Shown piece after piece: positions 10,286 to 19,800 of a DNA stretch of 64,000 nt (position 1 is the stretch's first letter; every line of letters starts with the position of its first letter). Location: NCBI GenBank assembly GCA_937899905.1, contig CALCCF010000079.1, positions 62,001-126,000 on the forward strand. The letters are read 5' to 3'. Below the pieces are notes generated by a model that saw only the letters and a list, made by a program, of their open reading frames with translations, was not told the DNA's origin and did no database searches. This DNA is from an uncultured Phycisphaeraceae bacterium. Its GTDB lineage: Bacteria > Planctomycetota > Phycisphaerae > Phycisphaerales > UBA1924. Both the position numbers and the translations under genes were made by a program.

Positions 10286-12460
10286 TCACACCGTGGATCC
10301 GCTCAGGCGAGCCCGCAGGCGGGCCCGGATAATGATGGCGACAAGGTTCAGGCTCACGACGATCACGAGCAACAGCAGCGTTGTGGTCCAGACCAACGGC
10401 CGGGCGGCCTGGGAGTCGGGGCTCTGGAAGCCCAGGTCATAGATGTGGAAGCCAAGGTGCATGAAGCTGCGGTCCAGGTGCAGGAACGGGGCGTTCGTGC
10501 TAATCGGTAGGTCCTCGTTCAGCTTCACCGCGCCCACCAGCATGAGCGGGGCCACCTCCCCCGCGCCGCGGGCCATGGCCAGGATCGCCCCGGTCAGGAT
10601 GCCGGGCATGGCCCCGGGCAGCACGATGCGCCGCATCGTCTGCCACTTGCTCGCCCCGCAGCCGTAGCTGCCCTCACGCATCGAATTGGGCACCGCCGCG
10701 ATGGCCTCTTCCGTCGAGACGATCACGACCGGTAGCGTCAGCAGCGCCAGCGTGAGCGCCGCCCAGAGCATGCCGCGCGAGCCGAAGGTCGGCGAACCGT
10801 CTGCGGCCCGGGCCTCGAAGAACCCCGTGAAGTACGGCGTGCGGACCACCAGCACCACCGCAGAGATGAACACCGAGAGCCACAGCACACGCGACACCCA
10901 CTTGAGCACCACGTTCATGTTGGAGGGCTCGCGACCAGGAATCGGCTTGGACCACACGCCGGCCGCATAGCCGCCGATGAGCGCCAGGATCGTCGCCCCA
11001 AGCAACGCCCACCAGCCTGGTGCAGGCAGCCGCACCGATGGATCGCTGCCAACATCGACATACTGCCCGAGCGTGTAGCAGAAGAAGCCCAAGCCGAAGA
11101 CGCCGTACACGATGCTGGGCACGCCGGCGAGGTTGTTCACCGCGATGCGGATCGTGCTCGTCACGATGCCCTGGGGTGCGTACTCACGCAGGTACAAAGC
11201 CGCGATCACGCCCAGCGGTGTCACGGTAATGGTCAGCAACAGCGTGAGCATCACCGTGCCCACGATCACCGGGAACACACCGCCCGCGGTGTTCGCCTCG
11301 CGCGGCGGATGGGCCAGGAACTCCCACCACCGTGAGCCGAAAGTGCTGATCTTGTCGCCCAGGCCCATGTTGTTCGTGTCGACGGTGCGCACGATCTGCG
11401 ACAACCGCAACGGATTGTCAGGCTCAATCTGTCGCGCCGGTGAGAAGCGTCCCGTCGTCGGATCCACGATCTCGACCCGATACCGATTGTCCTCGGCCTC
11501 GAGTACCGCGATCTCTTCGAGGATCTCGTCGTACTGACGCTGGAGATCGGTCTCTCGCTCGGCCGCCTGGGCCCGGACCTCTTGCAGCCGTTCCTCGGTC
11601 ATCACCCGGTCGTGCCACGGCGCGTGCAACCACGCAGCGAGCAGTAATGCGATCGCGGCAAACACCGAGGCCGTGCGAAGCACACGCACCGGCTTGCTGA
11701 TACCGCCCAGGCGCAGGTTGCCATGCTCATCACGGCCGTGGTGCCCGAGCCACCAGCTGAAACCGAATAGCCCGCCGGCACCCAGCACCACCACGGCAAA
11801 CAGCGGAATACCAAAAGAGCCGCCCGGACGCTGCTCACGCGTGACGTCGAGCTCGGCCGCACGGACATTAAGGCGCGAGGCCTCGATCTTGCGGTTGATG
11901 CGCCCCAGATCGTGCTTCTTCAGCGCCTCGATCTGGCCGTAGCGAGCTCGGGCCTCCGCATGGTTCTCTTCCATGAACGCGAGCACGTCCGCCGGCCCCT
12001 CGGCAGCGACCGTGAGCTCACCATCATCGGTGTAGACCAACGCGCGATCGGGCATGCCCAGCCACACGTTCCAGGTCTCGCGCTCGAGCATCACCGCATA
12101 CTCGGGGCGCTCGACGCTCTCGATATCGCTCTCGTTTACCCAACGGAACGGACTCGTACCGATGTCACGATTGCCCGTCCTGTACATGACCTGCGGCGGT
12201 TCGTCCGCCGTCTTCGTCGGCACGCCGAGGAACACAGTGCCATCATTCAGTGTCACACGCTCGATCGCACGCGGCCAGAACGTCGACAGGCCCTGCGTGA
12301 TGATCATGCCCACAAGGCCGATGATCATGACCAGGCACACCACGAGCGCGCCGCCGGTCAGCCAGATCATCGGCTCACCGAGCGCGCTCGGCGGCGTGGA
12401 GCGACGCTTGTGCGTCGGCTGGCTCACGGCGGCTGGTGCGGTGTCGTGGCGCTCGCTCAT
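10286..12460 (-). CDS. pstA: phosphate ABC transporter permease PstA, enlarged
   Basis: PstA is one of two membrane subunits of the phosphate importer. The C-terminal half is a standard permease, including TVMLTLLLTITVTPLGVIAALYL and the ATPase-contact loop REGSYGCGASKWQTMRRIVLP. At about 724 residues it is more than twice the classical length of about 300. The N-terminal part has a first membrane helix (about residues 31-55), a predicted extracytoplasmic stretch, a helical segment, further hydrophobic segments (FGIPLFAVVVLGAGGLFGF; SVFAAIALLLAAWL), then a strongly charged coiled-coil (about 265-315, ERLQEVRAQAAERETDLQRQ). The ATG at 12460 overlaps the pstC stop as ATGA, so the longer frame to 12550 is rejected. 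Confidence 0.93.
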   Translation of the reverse strand: MSERHDTAPAAVSQPTHKRRSTPPSALGEPMIWLTGGALVVCLVMIIGLVGMIITQGLSTFWPRAIERVTLNDGTVFLGVPTKTADEPPQVMYRTGNRDIGTSPFRWVNESDIESVERPEYAVMLERETWNVWLGMPDRALVYTDDGELTVAAEGPADVLAFMEENHAEARARYGQIEALKKHDLGRINRKIEASRLNVRAAELDVTREQRPGGSFGIPLFAVVVLGAGGLFGFSWWLGHHGRDEHGNLRLGGISKPVRVLRTASVFAAIALLLAAWLHAPWHDRVMTEERLQEVRAQAAERETDLQRQYDEILEEIAVLEAEDNRYRVEIVDPTTGRFSPARQIEPDNPLRLSQIVRTVDTNNMGLGDKISTFGSRWWEFLAHPPREANTAGGVFPVIVGTVMLTLLLTITVTPLGVIAALYLREYAPQGIVTSTIRIAVNNLAGVPSIVYGVFGLGFFCYTLGQYVDVGSDPSVRLPAPGWWALLGATILALIGGYAAGVWSKPIPGREPSNMNVVLKWVSRVLWLSVFISAVVLVVRTPYFTGFFEARAADGSPTFGSRGMLWAALTLALLTLPVVIVSTEEAIAAVPNSMREGSYGCGASKWQTMRRIVLPGAMPGILTGAILAMARGAGEVAPLMLVGAVKLNEDLPISTNAPFLHLDRSFMHLGFHIYDLGFQSPDSQAARPLVWTTTLLLLVIVVSLNLVAIIIRARLRARLSGSTV

Positions 12461-15057
12461 AGCCCAGCCGTCCTCGAACGCACCATCTGGCGGACGACCT
12501 CCGCCGCGGTGTTCACGATAAAGGTCATCAGGAAGAGCACGAGGCCGCACAGGAACAGGACGCGGTAGTGCGTGCTGCCCTTGGGTGCTTCGGGAAGCTC
12601 AACGGCGATGTTGGCCGACAGCGTGCGGAACCCACCGAAGATGTTCCAGCTCATCTCGGGCGTGTTGCCCGTGGCCATCAGCACGATCATCGTCTCACCC
12701 GCCGCCCGTCCGAAACCGATCATGCACGCCGAGAAGATGCCCGAGCCCGCAACCGGGATCACGATGCGCACCGCCGTCTGCCACGGCGTCGCACCTGCGC
12801 CAAGCGAAGCCGTGCGGAGCGAGTCGGGTACGGCCTGTAGCGAGTCATCCGATATCGTGTAGATGATCGGGATGACCGCAAAGCCCATAATCATCGCGAC
12901 CACAAGCGTGTTGCGCGGCGAGAACGGGCCGAAGATCGAATCGCGTGGGTCGTAGCCAACGCCCTGCAGCACCTGGGCGAGCACCACCGACAGTACCAGC
13001 GTCAGCACCAGCATCACGACGAAGCGGATGAACATGACGCCCGCGACCGAGAAATCGCTCCGGCCGGCCACCATGCGGTCCAGCCGACGGCTCACGAACA
13101 TCGACTGCAGCACTGCCAGCACGAGCGCAACAGGTCCAACAAGAACCACAAACCAACCGGGCCACGCCTCGCCGTACTCACGAGAGAGCCAGCGTCGCAG
13201 ATCGACCGGCACGCCCTCGACGGCGCCGCCGGGCGGTGAAAACAGGATCCGCTCCAGTGGCGGCCCGATCGCGCTGGCGATCATCACCGCGATACCGGTA
13301 ACCATCACCAGCGCTGCCATGTGCTGCCAGGCCTGCATGCGCTTGCGCACGTGCGCAGGCACCATCTGCCACACATGGGCAACAAACAGGATCGTGAGCG
13401 GAATGGTCGCCAAGCCCGCGAGCACGGCCGGCAGCCACTCTCGCACGTACGGCGCCACGATGATCGCCGCAACGAACCCGAGCACCACAGACGGCAGCGA
13501 GGCCATCATCTCCACGCCGGGCTTCACCACGCGCCGCACGCCCGGGTTCAGGAATTCGCTGGTGTAGATCGCCGCCAGCACCCCAATCGGCACGGCGAAT
13601 AGCATCGCGAAGATCGTCGCCTTGAGCGAACCGAAGATCAGCGGCATCACGCTCAGCTTGATCTCGGCCGCGTCATCGCCCGACGAAGACTGGTACACGT
13701 ACGACGGCTCGAGTTGGTTCTCGTAGTGGACCTTACCGAAGAGCGCCTTGAACGAGAACTCCGGGAATCCCGGCTCGAGCGCCCGCATGATCCCCACGCC
13801 CGAGGCGTCCATGACCAGGATGCCGTCGTTCTTCGGCGCGAGTCGAGCGTGCAACGGGTTCTGCATCCCCGTCTCGAAGTCGGCGACGATCTTCTCGCTG
13901 GTGACATGACGGACACGGACCTGGCCGTTGCTCCCCAGTATCACGATCGAGCGATCGCGCATGCTTGGGGCGATGTCCACGATCGGGGCGTCGGAGCCGG
14001 CAAACTCGTGGGCTATCACGAGCCGGGGCTCAGGCGACTCGGACTCACCGTCGGTCTCAACGGCAATGTGCCAGGTGTAGACCACGCCCGCGTCGTCACC
14101 GATGAGCAGGCTGTTGCCACCCAAGAGCATGGTTGCAGCCGTCACCGTCGCGCCGTCATTGATCCCGCTGATGGTCTCGGCTAGCTCGAACCCGCCGTCG
14201 GTCCGGCCATACCGGCGCACCGTACCGTCCTCATCGAGCGCGAGAACGTTGTTGCTGTCTGAGGTTACAAAGAACCAACGCTCGAGCGACTCGGGATCGG
14301 TCGCAAAGGTCGTAGAGCTGAGCCGTGTACGGGCCGGCCCACCGCCGAGCGGCCGGATCGTGCGAACCGTGTTGACGAGCACGGTGCCATCTTCACGAAC
14401 GGCGAGCAAAACCGTGCGTCCGGTCGGATCGACGCGGTAGTCCAAGCGAACGACCGAACCCTCGCCCTCGCTGAGCTCGACCGGGTTGCCAAGCTCGATG
14501 TCGAGTTCCGAGCGCCGCGCCCGCGTGGGCGTGACCATCTCGTAAAGCCCACCATCCGCGGCCCAACTGGTCTGGCCTTCGATTGGCGGCTGGATCTCCA
14601 GGATCCGCTCGTCGTAGCTGATCCCGCCCAGCCGGACCGTGCCATCCTCGTATCCGGCGGCCACCAAGCGACCATTTCGAATCACAGAAAGAACCGTCGG
14701 CGTCTGATCCCCCGACAGCAACATCGGGTCGGCAAGCGGCTCACCGCTCGCCAGCTTGAATGGCTGGATGGAACCATCCGGCGAGACGAACGCGACCCCC
14801 ACGCTGTACGGATCGATCACCGGAACGCCCGCGCGCATCGGCGCGTCGGTGTTCAGCCGATCGCCAATCTCACCGCTCGAGAACAGCGGCACGACCACGT
14901 ACGCCAGGTATACGCAGATGCCGAGCACCGCCACCAGCACCAACGCGCCACCCGTCTGGATGACGTAGGTGGAGATCTGGTCCATCAAGATGACGCGGCG
15001 ACGGACGGGACGATTCCCCTTCTGGCGAGCGGGCTGGTCGGTGGTCTTGTCGGCCAT
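12457..15057 (-). CDS. pstC: phosphate ABC transporter permease PstC with large extracytoplasmic insertion
   Basis: PstC is the partner permease of PstA. The 866-residue protein has an N-terminal helix (about residues 30-52), then about 400 residues without membrane segments. This stretch has repeated short beta-like units (for example GRLVAAGYEDGTVRLGGISY, VLALDEDGTVRRYGRT, RSIVILGSNGQVRVRHV) that read like a beta-propeller of the WD40/YVTN type. The permease core follows (LKATIFAMLFAVPIGVLAAI), with the ATPase-contact loop DSLRTASLGAGATPWQTAVR near the C-terminus. It follows pstS after 131 bp and overlaps pstA by 4 nt. The propeller call is an inference from repeat rhythm. The permease call is firm. 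Confidence 0.93.
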   Translation of the reverse strand: MADKTTDQPARQKGNRPVRRRVILMDQISTYVIQTGGALVLVAVLGICVYLAYVVVPLFSSGEIGDRLNTDAPMRAGVPVIDPYSVGVAFVSPDGSIQPFKLASGEPLADPMLLSGDQTPTVLSVIRNGRLVAAGYEDGTVRLGGISYDERILEIQPPIEGQTSWAADGGLYEMVTPTRARRSELDIELGNPVELSEGEGSVVRLDYRVDPTGRTVLLAVREDGTVLVNTVRTIRPLGGGPARTRLSSTTFATDPESLERWFFVTSDSNNVLALDEDGTVRRYGRTDGGFELAETISGINDGATVTAATMLLGGNSLLIGDDAGVVYTWHIAVETDGESESPEPRLVIAHEFAGSDAPIVDIAPSMRDRSIVILGSNGQVRVRHVTSEKIVADFETGMQNPLHARLAPKNDGILVMDASGVGIMRALEPGFPEFSFKALFGKVHYENQLEPSYVYQSSSGDDAAEIKLSVMPLIFGSLKATIFAMLFAVPIGVLAAIYTSEFLNPGVRRVVKPGVEMMASLPSVVLGFVAAIIVAPYVREWLPAVLAGLATIPLTILFVAHVWQMVPAHVRKRMQAWQHMAALVMVTGIAVMIASAIGPPLERILFSPPGGAVEGVPVDLRRWLSREYGEAWPGWFVVLVGPVALVLAVLQSMFVSRRLDRMVAGRSDFSVAGVMFIRFVVMLVLTLVLSVVLAQVLQGVGYDPRDSIFGPFSPRNTLVVAMIMGFAVIPIIYTISDDSLQAVPDSLRTASLGAGATPWQTAVRIVIPVAGSGIFSACMIGFGRAAGETMIVLMATGNTPEMSWNIFGGFRTLSANIAVELPEAPKGSTHYRVLFLCGLVLFLMTFIVNTAAEVVRQMVRSRTAGL

Positions 15058-15134
15058 GTCCTACTCGCTGGGTCGCTCAACGGCCGATCACTCGGCTTGA
15101 ACGTCTCACGTCGTCGGAAAGTAAATACGCCGCA

Positions 15135-15152
15135 CAAGCCCGTCAAGGCTTG
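15135..15152 (-). other. stem-loop in the pstS-pstC gap
   Basis: A 6-bp perfect inverted repeat (CAAGCC / GGCTTG) with a 6-nt loop lies about 35 bp past the pstS stop and is followed by no U-run. In this position it could stabilise or attenuate the transcript so that the binding protein is made in excess over the permeases. The role is inferred from position only. Confidence 0.3.
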
Positions 15153-15188
15153 GGGCGATCATTCATTGTTCTGTCGCTTGCTGTCGAC

Positions 15189-16163
15189 TCAGAAGGTCGG
15201 CTTCAGCTGGCAGGCCTTCAAGTCGTCGCGAGCGACGTTAGCCGAAACCGGGAAGTATCCGTCCTTGAGGACGACTTCCTGGCCCTGCTGGCTGAAGATG
15301 AGCTTGGTGAACTCCGCACGCAGCGGGTCAAGACCCTTGATCGGGTCGGCGTTGATGTACAGGTACAGGAAACGGGCCAGCGGGTACTCGCCCGAGTTGG
15401 CGTACTCGGCCTCGGGGCCGAACGCCTGGCCGCCGTCGAGCGAGACCATCAGCATCTTGGTGTCAGCGGTGGCGTAGCCCACGCCCGAGTAACCCATGCC
15501 GTAGCGGTCGGTGCCAACGCCCTGGACCACGGCCGACGAGCCGGGCTGCTCCTTGACGGTGGGCTTGTAGTCGTTGCCCTGCAGGGCGACCTTCTTGAAG
15601 TAGCCGTAGGTGCCCGAGGCCGAGTTGCGGCCGTACAGGCTCACCGGGCGGTTGGCCCAGGCGCGATCACGAACGCCCAGGTCGCCCCAGGTCATGTTCT
15701 CGCCGGCCACCGAGAACACGTCGGTGAGCTGCTGGATCGAGATCTCGTTGATCGGGTTGTCCTTGTGGACGAACACGGCCAGGGCGTCGATCGCCGTGCG
15801 AAGAGCCGTCGGCTTGTAGCCGAAGCGCTTCTCGAAGGCATCGATCTCCGAGGCCTTCATCGCGCGGCTCATCGGGCCGAACTGGGCCTGTCCCTGGATC
15901 AGCGCGGGCGGCGCGGTCGACGAGCCCTTGCCCTCAACCTCGATCTGGACGGCCGGGTAGAAGCCCTTGAACTCCTCGCCCCAGAGGGTCATGAGGTTGT
16001 TCATCGTGTCCGAGCCGATGCTCTTGATGTTGCCCGAAACGCCACTCACGGGGCGGTAGCTGGGCAGCTTGCTATCGATCTGCGGACCGGACGCCATCAG
16101 CGCCGAAGCGCCGACCACGGCGGCCGTCGCACCTACGAAAACTTTACGGAAGGTCGTTGCCAT
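15189..16163 (-). CDS. pstS: phosphate-binding protein PstS
   Basis: PstS captures phosphate outside the inner membrane and delivers it to PstC/PstA. The 324-residue protein begins with a signal peptide (charged MATTFRKV, then a hydrophobic Ala/Val run, cleavage likely near MASG). The mature part shows the family pattern: GSDTMNNLMTLWGEEFK near the start (phosphate-loop region), EVEGKGSSTAPPALIQG, FGPMSRAMKASEID, and RNSASGTYGYFKK. An AAGGAGA ribosome-binding site sits about 8 nt before the ATG. It heads the pstSCAB operon, and the 165-bp upstream gap holds a candidate Pho-box. A phoU gene, often last in such operons, is absent. Confidence 0.95.
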   Translation of the reverse strand: MATTFRKVFVGATAAVVGASALMASGPQIDSKLPSYRPVSGVSGNIKSIGSDTMNNLMTLWGEEFKGFYPAVQIEVEGKGSSTAPPALIQGQAQFGPMSRAMKASEIDAFEKRFGYKPTALRTAIDALAVFVHKDNPINEISIQQLTDVFSVAGENMTWGDLGVRDRAWANRPVSLYGRNSASGTYGYFKKVALQGNDYKPTVKEQPGSSAVVQGVGTDRYGMGYSGVGYATADTKMLMVSLDGGQAFGPEAEYANSGEYPLARFLYLYINADPIKGLDPLRAEFTKLIFSQQGQEVVLKDGYFPVSANVARDDLKACQLKPTF

Positions 16164-16264
16164 GCCGGAATCTCCTTGCCCGCGCCACGGTGCGGGTCGG
16201 CTTGTGTCTCCGGGGCAATGGAAGCACGACGCGAATCTTGGGGTATTCGCGCATCCGAAAGATG

Positions 16265-16282
16265 GTGTGAAGATTACGTTAA
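16265..16282 (-). promoter_or_regulatory. candidate Pho-box upstream of pstS
   Basis: About 100 bp before pstS the minus strand reads TTAACGT-AATC-TTCACAC, two related heptamers separated by 4 nt (an 11-bp repeat). That is the layout of PhoB boxes. The two heptamers agree at only 4 of 7 positions, so this is a candidate site, supported mainly by spacing and by the phosphate-uptake operon it precedes. Confidence 0.3.
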
Positions 16283-16328
16283 GGGCCCGGTTTCTGAGAC
16301 GCCTGATTCAAGTCGACCCGTGATCGGC

Positions 16329-16865
16329 TCAAAACGTCGGGCCCAGGCGGACCTGGGTAGAACCAAACGCCCGGCTCTCGGGATCGGCGTCGGGCACGAA
16401 CTCGAAGTCCATGCGGGCGCCAACCCGGTCCCGGACATCCTCATAGCCGCGAACGCCGAAGTTGATCAGCAGCGCGTACCCCGGCCCAACCCCCTTGGTC
16501 GACTCCGACCGACGCATCGTGTCGGCCTCGAACCGGCCCTCACACAGCAGCTCTTGCCCGGGGCCAAAGACCTGGAACGTGAGCACGCCATCGCGATGGA
16601 ACGGCTGATCGGCGGCGTCGCCCTCGCGGTCCCTGTTGAACAGGTACACCTCGACCAGCACGCCATCGATGAAGCCGTCGAGGTCCGAGTCGATCTCGCC
16701 CCGCTTGGCCACGAGGATGCGGCGTGGCATAACGCTGGCGTCCGGCGGAGCGAACGTCGTGATGCCCGAGCCTCCGGCGCACCCTGCCGACCCGGCGAGC
16801 AGCACTCCCGCCGCCACGAGAGCGAAAAGGACGGAGAAAGCGACTCGAACGGGAGCGTCAATCAC
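16329..16865 (-). CDS. putative lipoprotein coupled to the giant secretin gene
   Basis: The 178-residue protein is of unknown function. It starts with a hydrophobic signal (VAFSVLFALVAAGVLLAGSAGC) whose Cys fits a loose lipobox, so it is probably a lipoprotein. The rest shows a short acidic DSDLDGFIDG stretch, then mixed strands (VLVEVYLFNRD, GVLTFQVFGPGQELLCEG) and a C-terminus ending in Phe. It reads like a small beta-sandwich. The GTG start overlaps the stop of the giant secretin as GTGA, so its synthesis is probably coupled to the secretin. Position and lipobox make it a candidate pilotin-type helper, but no sequence similarity to known pilotins was recognised. Confidence 0.75.
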   Translation of the reverse strand: MIDAPVRVAFSVLFALVAAGVLLAGSAGCAGGSGITTFAPPDASVMPRRILVAKRGEIDSDLDGFIDGVLVEVYLFNRDREGDAADQPFHRDGVLTFQVFGPGQELLCEGRFEADTMRRSESTKGVGPGYALLINFGVRGYEDVRDRVGARMDFEFVPDADPESRAFGSTQVRLGPTF

Positions 16866-19800
16866 GATGGGTCTTCCGGATCCTTGGGCATCGGCGGGGC
16901 GCCGCGAGGTTCGAGGAACGGCCCCATGGTATCGGGCTCCATCAGGATCTCATCGGGGAAGTAGCGAGGATCGAACTGCTCGGCCGACAGCCCGGTCAGG
17001 TCCGAACGCTCGATGAGCTTGCTCGAAGCCCCGGTGTGGCGGAACATCTCGCTGCCGGTCACGCGACGGGCCTCTGCCACTCCACCACGCCCGCCAGGGA
17101 TGATCCGCGGCGTGAGCACCACGAGGAGCTCGGTCCGTCGGTTGGTCTTCTCCCGCGTCCGGAACAGCCAGCCAACGCCGGGCAAATCGCCAAAGAGCGG
17201 CACGCTCGTGTTGCGATTGTCGTTGAATGCCTGGATCAACCCGCCGATGACCACGGTCTCGCCATTGCGCACCGTGACGGTCGTCTGCACCTCACGCGTG
17301 TTGATGATCGGGGCGGCAAAGTTCTCGCTGATCTGCGTGACCTGGCTCGACAGCGACGAGATCTCCGGCTGGATCTCCATCCGCACGAAGCCATCGGAGC
17401 TGATCGACGGCCGCACCAGCATCTCGATACCGACGTTGCGCCGCGTCACGTTCGCCTGCGTCCGGCCGTTCTCAAACGTGTCAACGCTCTCGATGATGGC
17501 GATGTCCTCACCAACCAGGATGTTGCCCGACTCGTTGTTATTGATCTGGATGACCGGCCGCGAGAGAACTTCCAATCGACCCTGGCCCTCAAGCGCGCGA
17601 ACGGCGAGCCCAAAGTCCATCGACGACAACGACAAGTTCGGCAGCCCCACCGCGGTAGCCACGCCCGTGCCCGCCGCGTTCATGCCGAATTGGTACATAT
17701 CTCCGCCGAACTCGAATAAGTCAAAGTCCAGGCCCCAGCTCGCATTCTCGTCGAGCGTAACCTCTGCAATGAGCGCCTGCACCAGCACCTGCGGCGGCGC
17801 GGCATCGAGCTCGGTCACGATGTCATTTACCGTACCGATGTACCGCGGCGAGGCCGAAACGATGACCTTGTTGCTCGTCGGATCGCCAACCACGATGACC
17901 TCGCGGTCGAGTACGCGGCTGAGCGACTCGCCGCTCTCGCCGCTGATCAGCTCACGGAAGCGATCTGCCTGCGTCTGGAAGTAGTTGCTCAGCACGGACT
18001 CGACCTCGGCGGCCTGCGCGTTCTGCAGCGAGTACACCACCTCCTCGCGCTCGGTAGCCTGAATCCCGTCGAGCCGACCGATCACGTCCGTCACGAGATC
18101 GACATACTCCTTGGTCGCCGAGACGATCAGCGTGTTTGTGCGATAGTCAATCGTGATCGCCAGCCGCTCGCGCTCGGTCGAAACCGGCGTCAGCTGCGGC
18201 TGCAGGTCCTGATCCGGATTCTCCATCGACCGCCGCGACGGCACCAGGATGAACTGATCACCCTGTCGCTGAAGGCTAAAGAGTTCCTGCAGCACGACGG
18301 CCATCTGCTCCGCGTCGGCGTTGACGAGCTGAAAGTATTTCAGGATGCGGTCGTCCACATCGCTGCGATCCAGCTCATCGATGAAGCTCAGGATCAGGTC
18401 CATCACCTCGGGCGGGCTGATGATCGTCACCGCGTTCGTCCGCTCGTCGGCCTCGATCGCGATCTGGCTGCGCACCGTGTCGTCGATCGCCGCCCGGGTC
18501 ACGGCCATCTCATCCTCGGTACCGTCCATCTCGCTGCGGATCTTGCGTCGAAACTCGATGATCGAGGCCGACTCACCACCAGAGCCGCCCACGCTCTGGC
18601 CAGACAGCAAGCTCTCGAGCAACTGCACGACCTCGCGGGCGTCAGCACTCTCGAGCTCCACACGCTGGAGGAGCTGCTGGCGAACCACCTCGGCCACATC
18701 GAGCTTCATAACAAGATCGCGAACCTTCTCGATGTCGGTGCCGGTACCGCTCACCACGATCGAGTTCGTGCGATCCTCGGAGACGACGCTCACTGAGTTC
18801 GGCCCACGCTTGTCGTTCTCCGGGTCGACGTACAGCGTGCGGATCGACTCCACGATGCTCGACGCCGTGCCGCGTTCGAGCCCGATCAGTGCAATCTCTG
18901 CCGCGTCGGCAAGTCGCTGCTCCTCATTCGAGAGGCTCTCGACCAAGCCGCGAACGATCTCCAGATTCTCGTCGCTGCACACGACGATGAGCTGGCTGGT
19001 CGCTCGGCTGGGCTCGATCGAAAACACGTCCATCTCGCTCTCGATCTCGCCGCCACGCGTGCTCGCCTCAATGCGATCGCGCATCAGCCGCTCGATCCGC
19101 GGAGCCAACTGCTCCACGTCGGCCCCACGAACGTCGATTGTGTGGAAGCCGACGGTGGCGCGACCTTCATCGCGATCGAGCCGCTGGACCAGATCATCGA
19201 GAACCGCGAAGCTGCGCGCGCTCGTGGAAACGATCAAGCTGTTCGTGCGCAGATCGGCCTGCACGATGACGGTGTCTTCCTCCCGATCCACGCCGGCGTC
19301 GCGCCGGTCGTCGAAGATGTCATCAATAAGATCGGCGACGCGATCAGCCGATGCCCGCTCGAGGCCGTAGAACCGAACCTGGTTGCGCGCCGCCGCCGCC
19401 TCGATGTCCAACATCTTGACCAACTCGGCCACAATACGAAGATTGGCTGGGCTCGCCACCACAATCAGGTTGTTGCTCGCCGGCTCGGGCAGGATCGTCA
19501 GCCCACTCAGTGTGCCAAACAAATCGCTGTCCAGGCGCGCATCGGGGTCCAGCGGGTCCTTCCCGTGCTGCACAAGCCGGAGGCGGCCGACTTGCTCGCG
19601 CAGGCCCGCGGCCTGGGGAGCGTCCGTCACGCCGTCAACCAGCGTGCTGCGGATGACCTCGGCGATGTCCGTCGCATCGGCGTGCTCGAGCGTGATGATC
19701 GACGGCTCGATCCACCCAACGGCTTCCTCGTTGTCCAGATCGGCGAGCAGCACCTCAACGAACGCCACCGCGTCCTCGCGACCAACCACAATGAGCGAGT

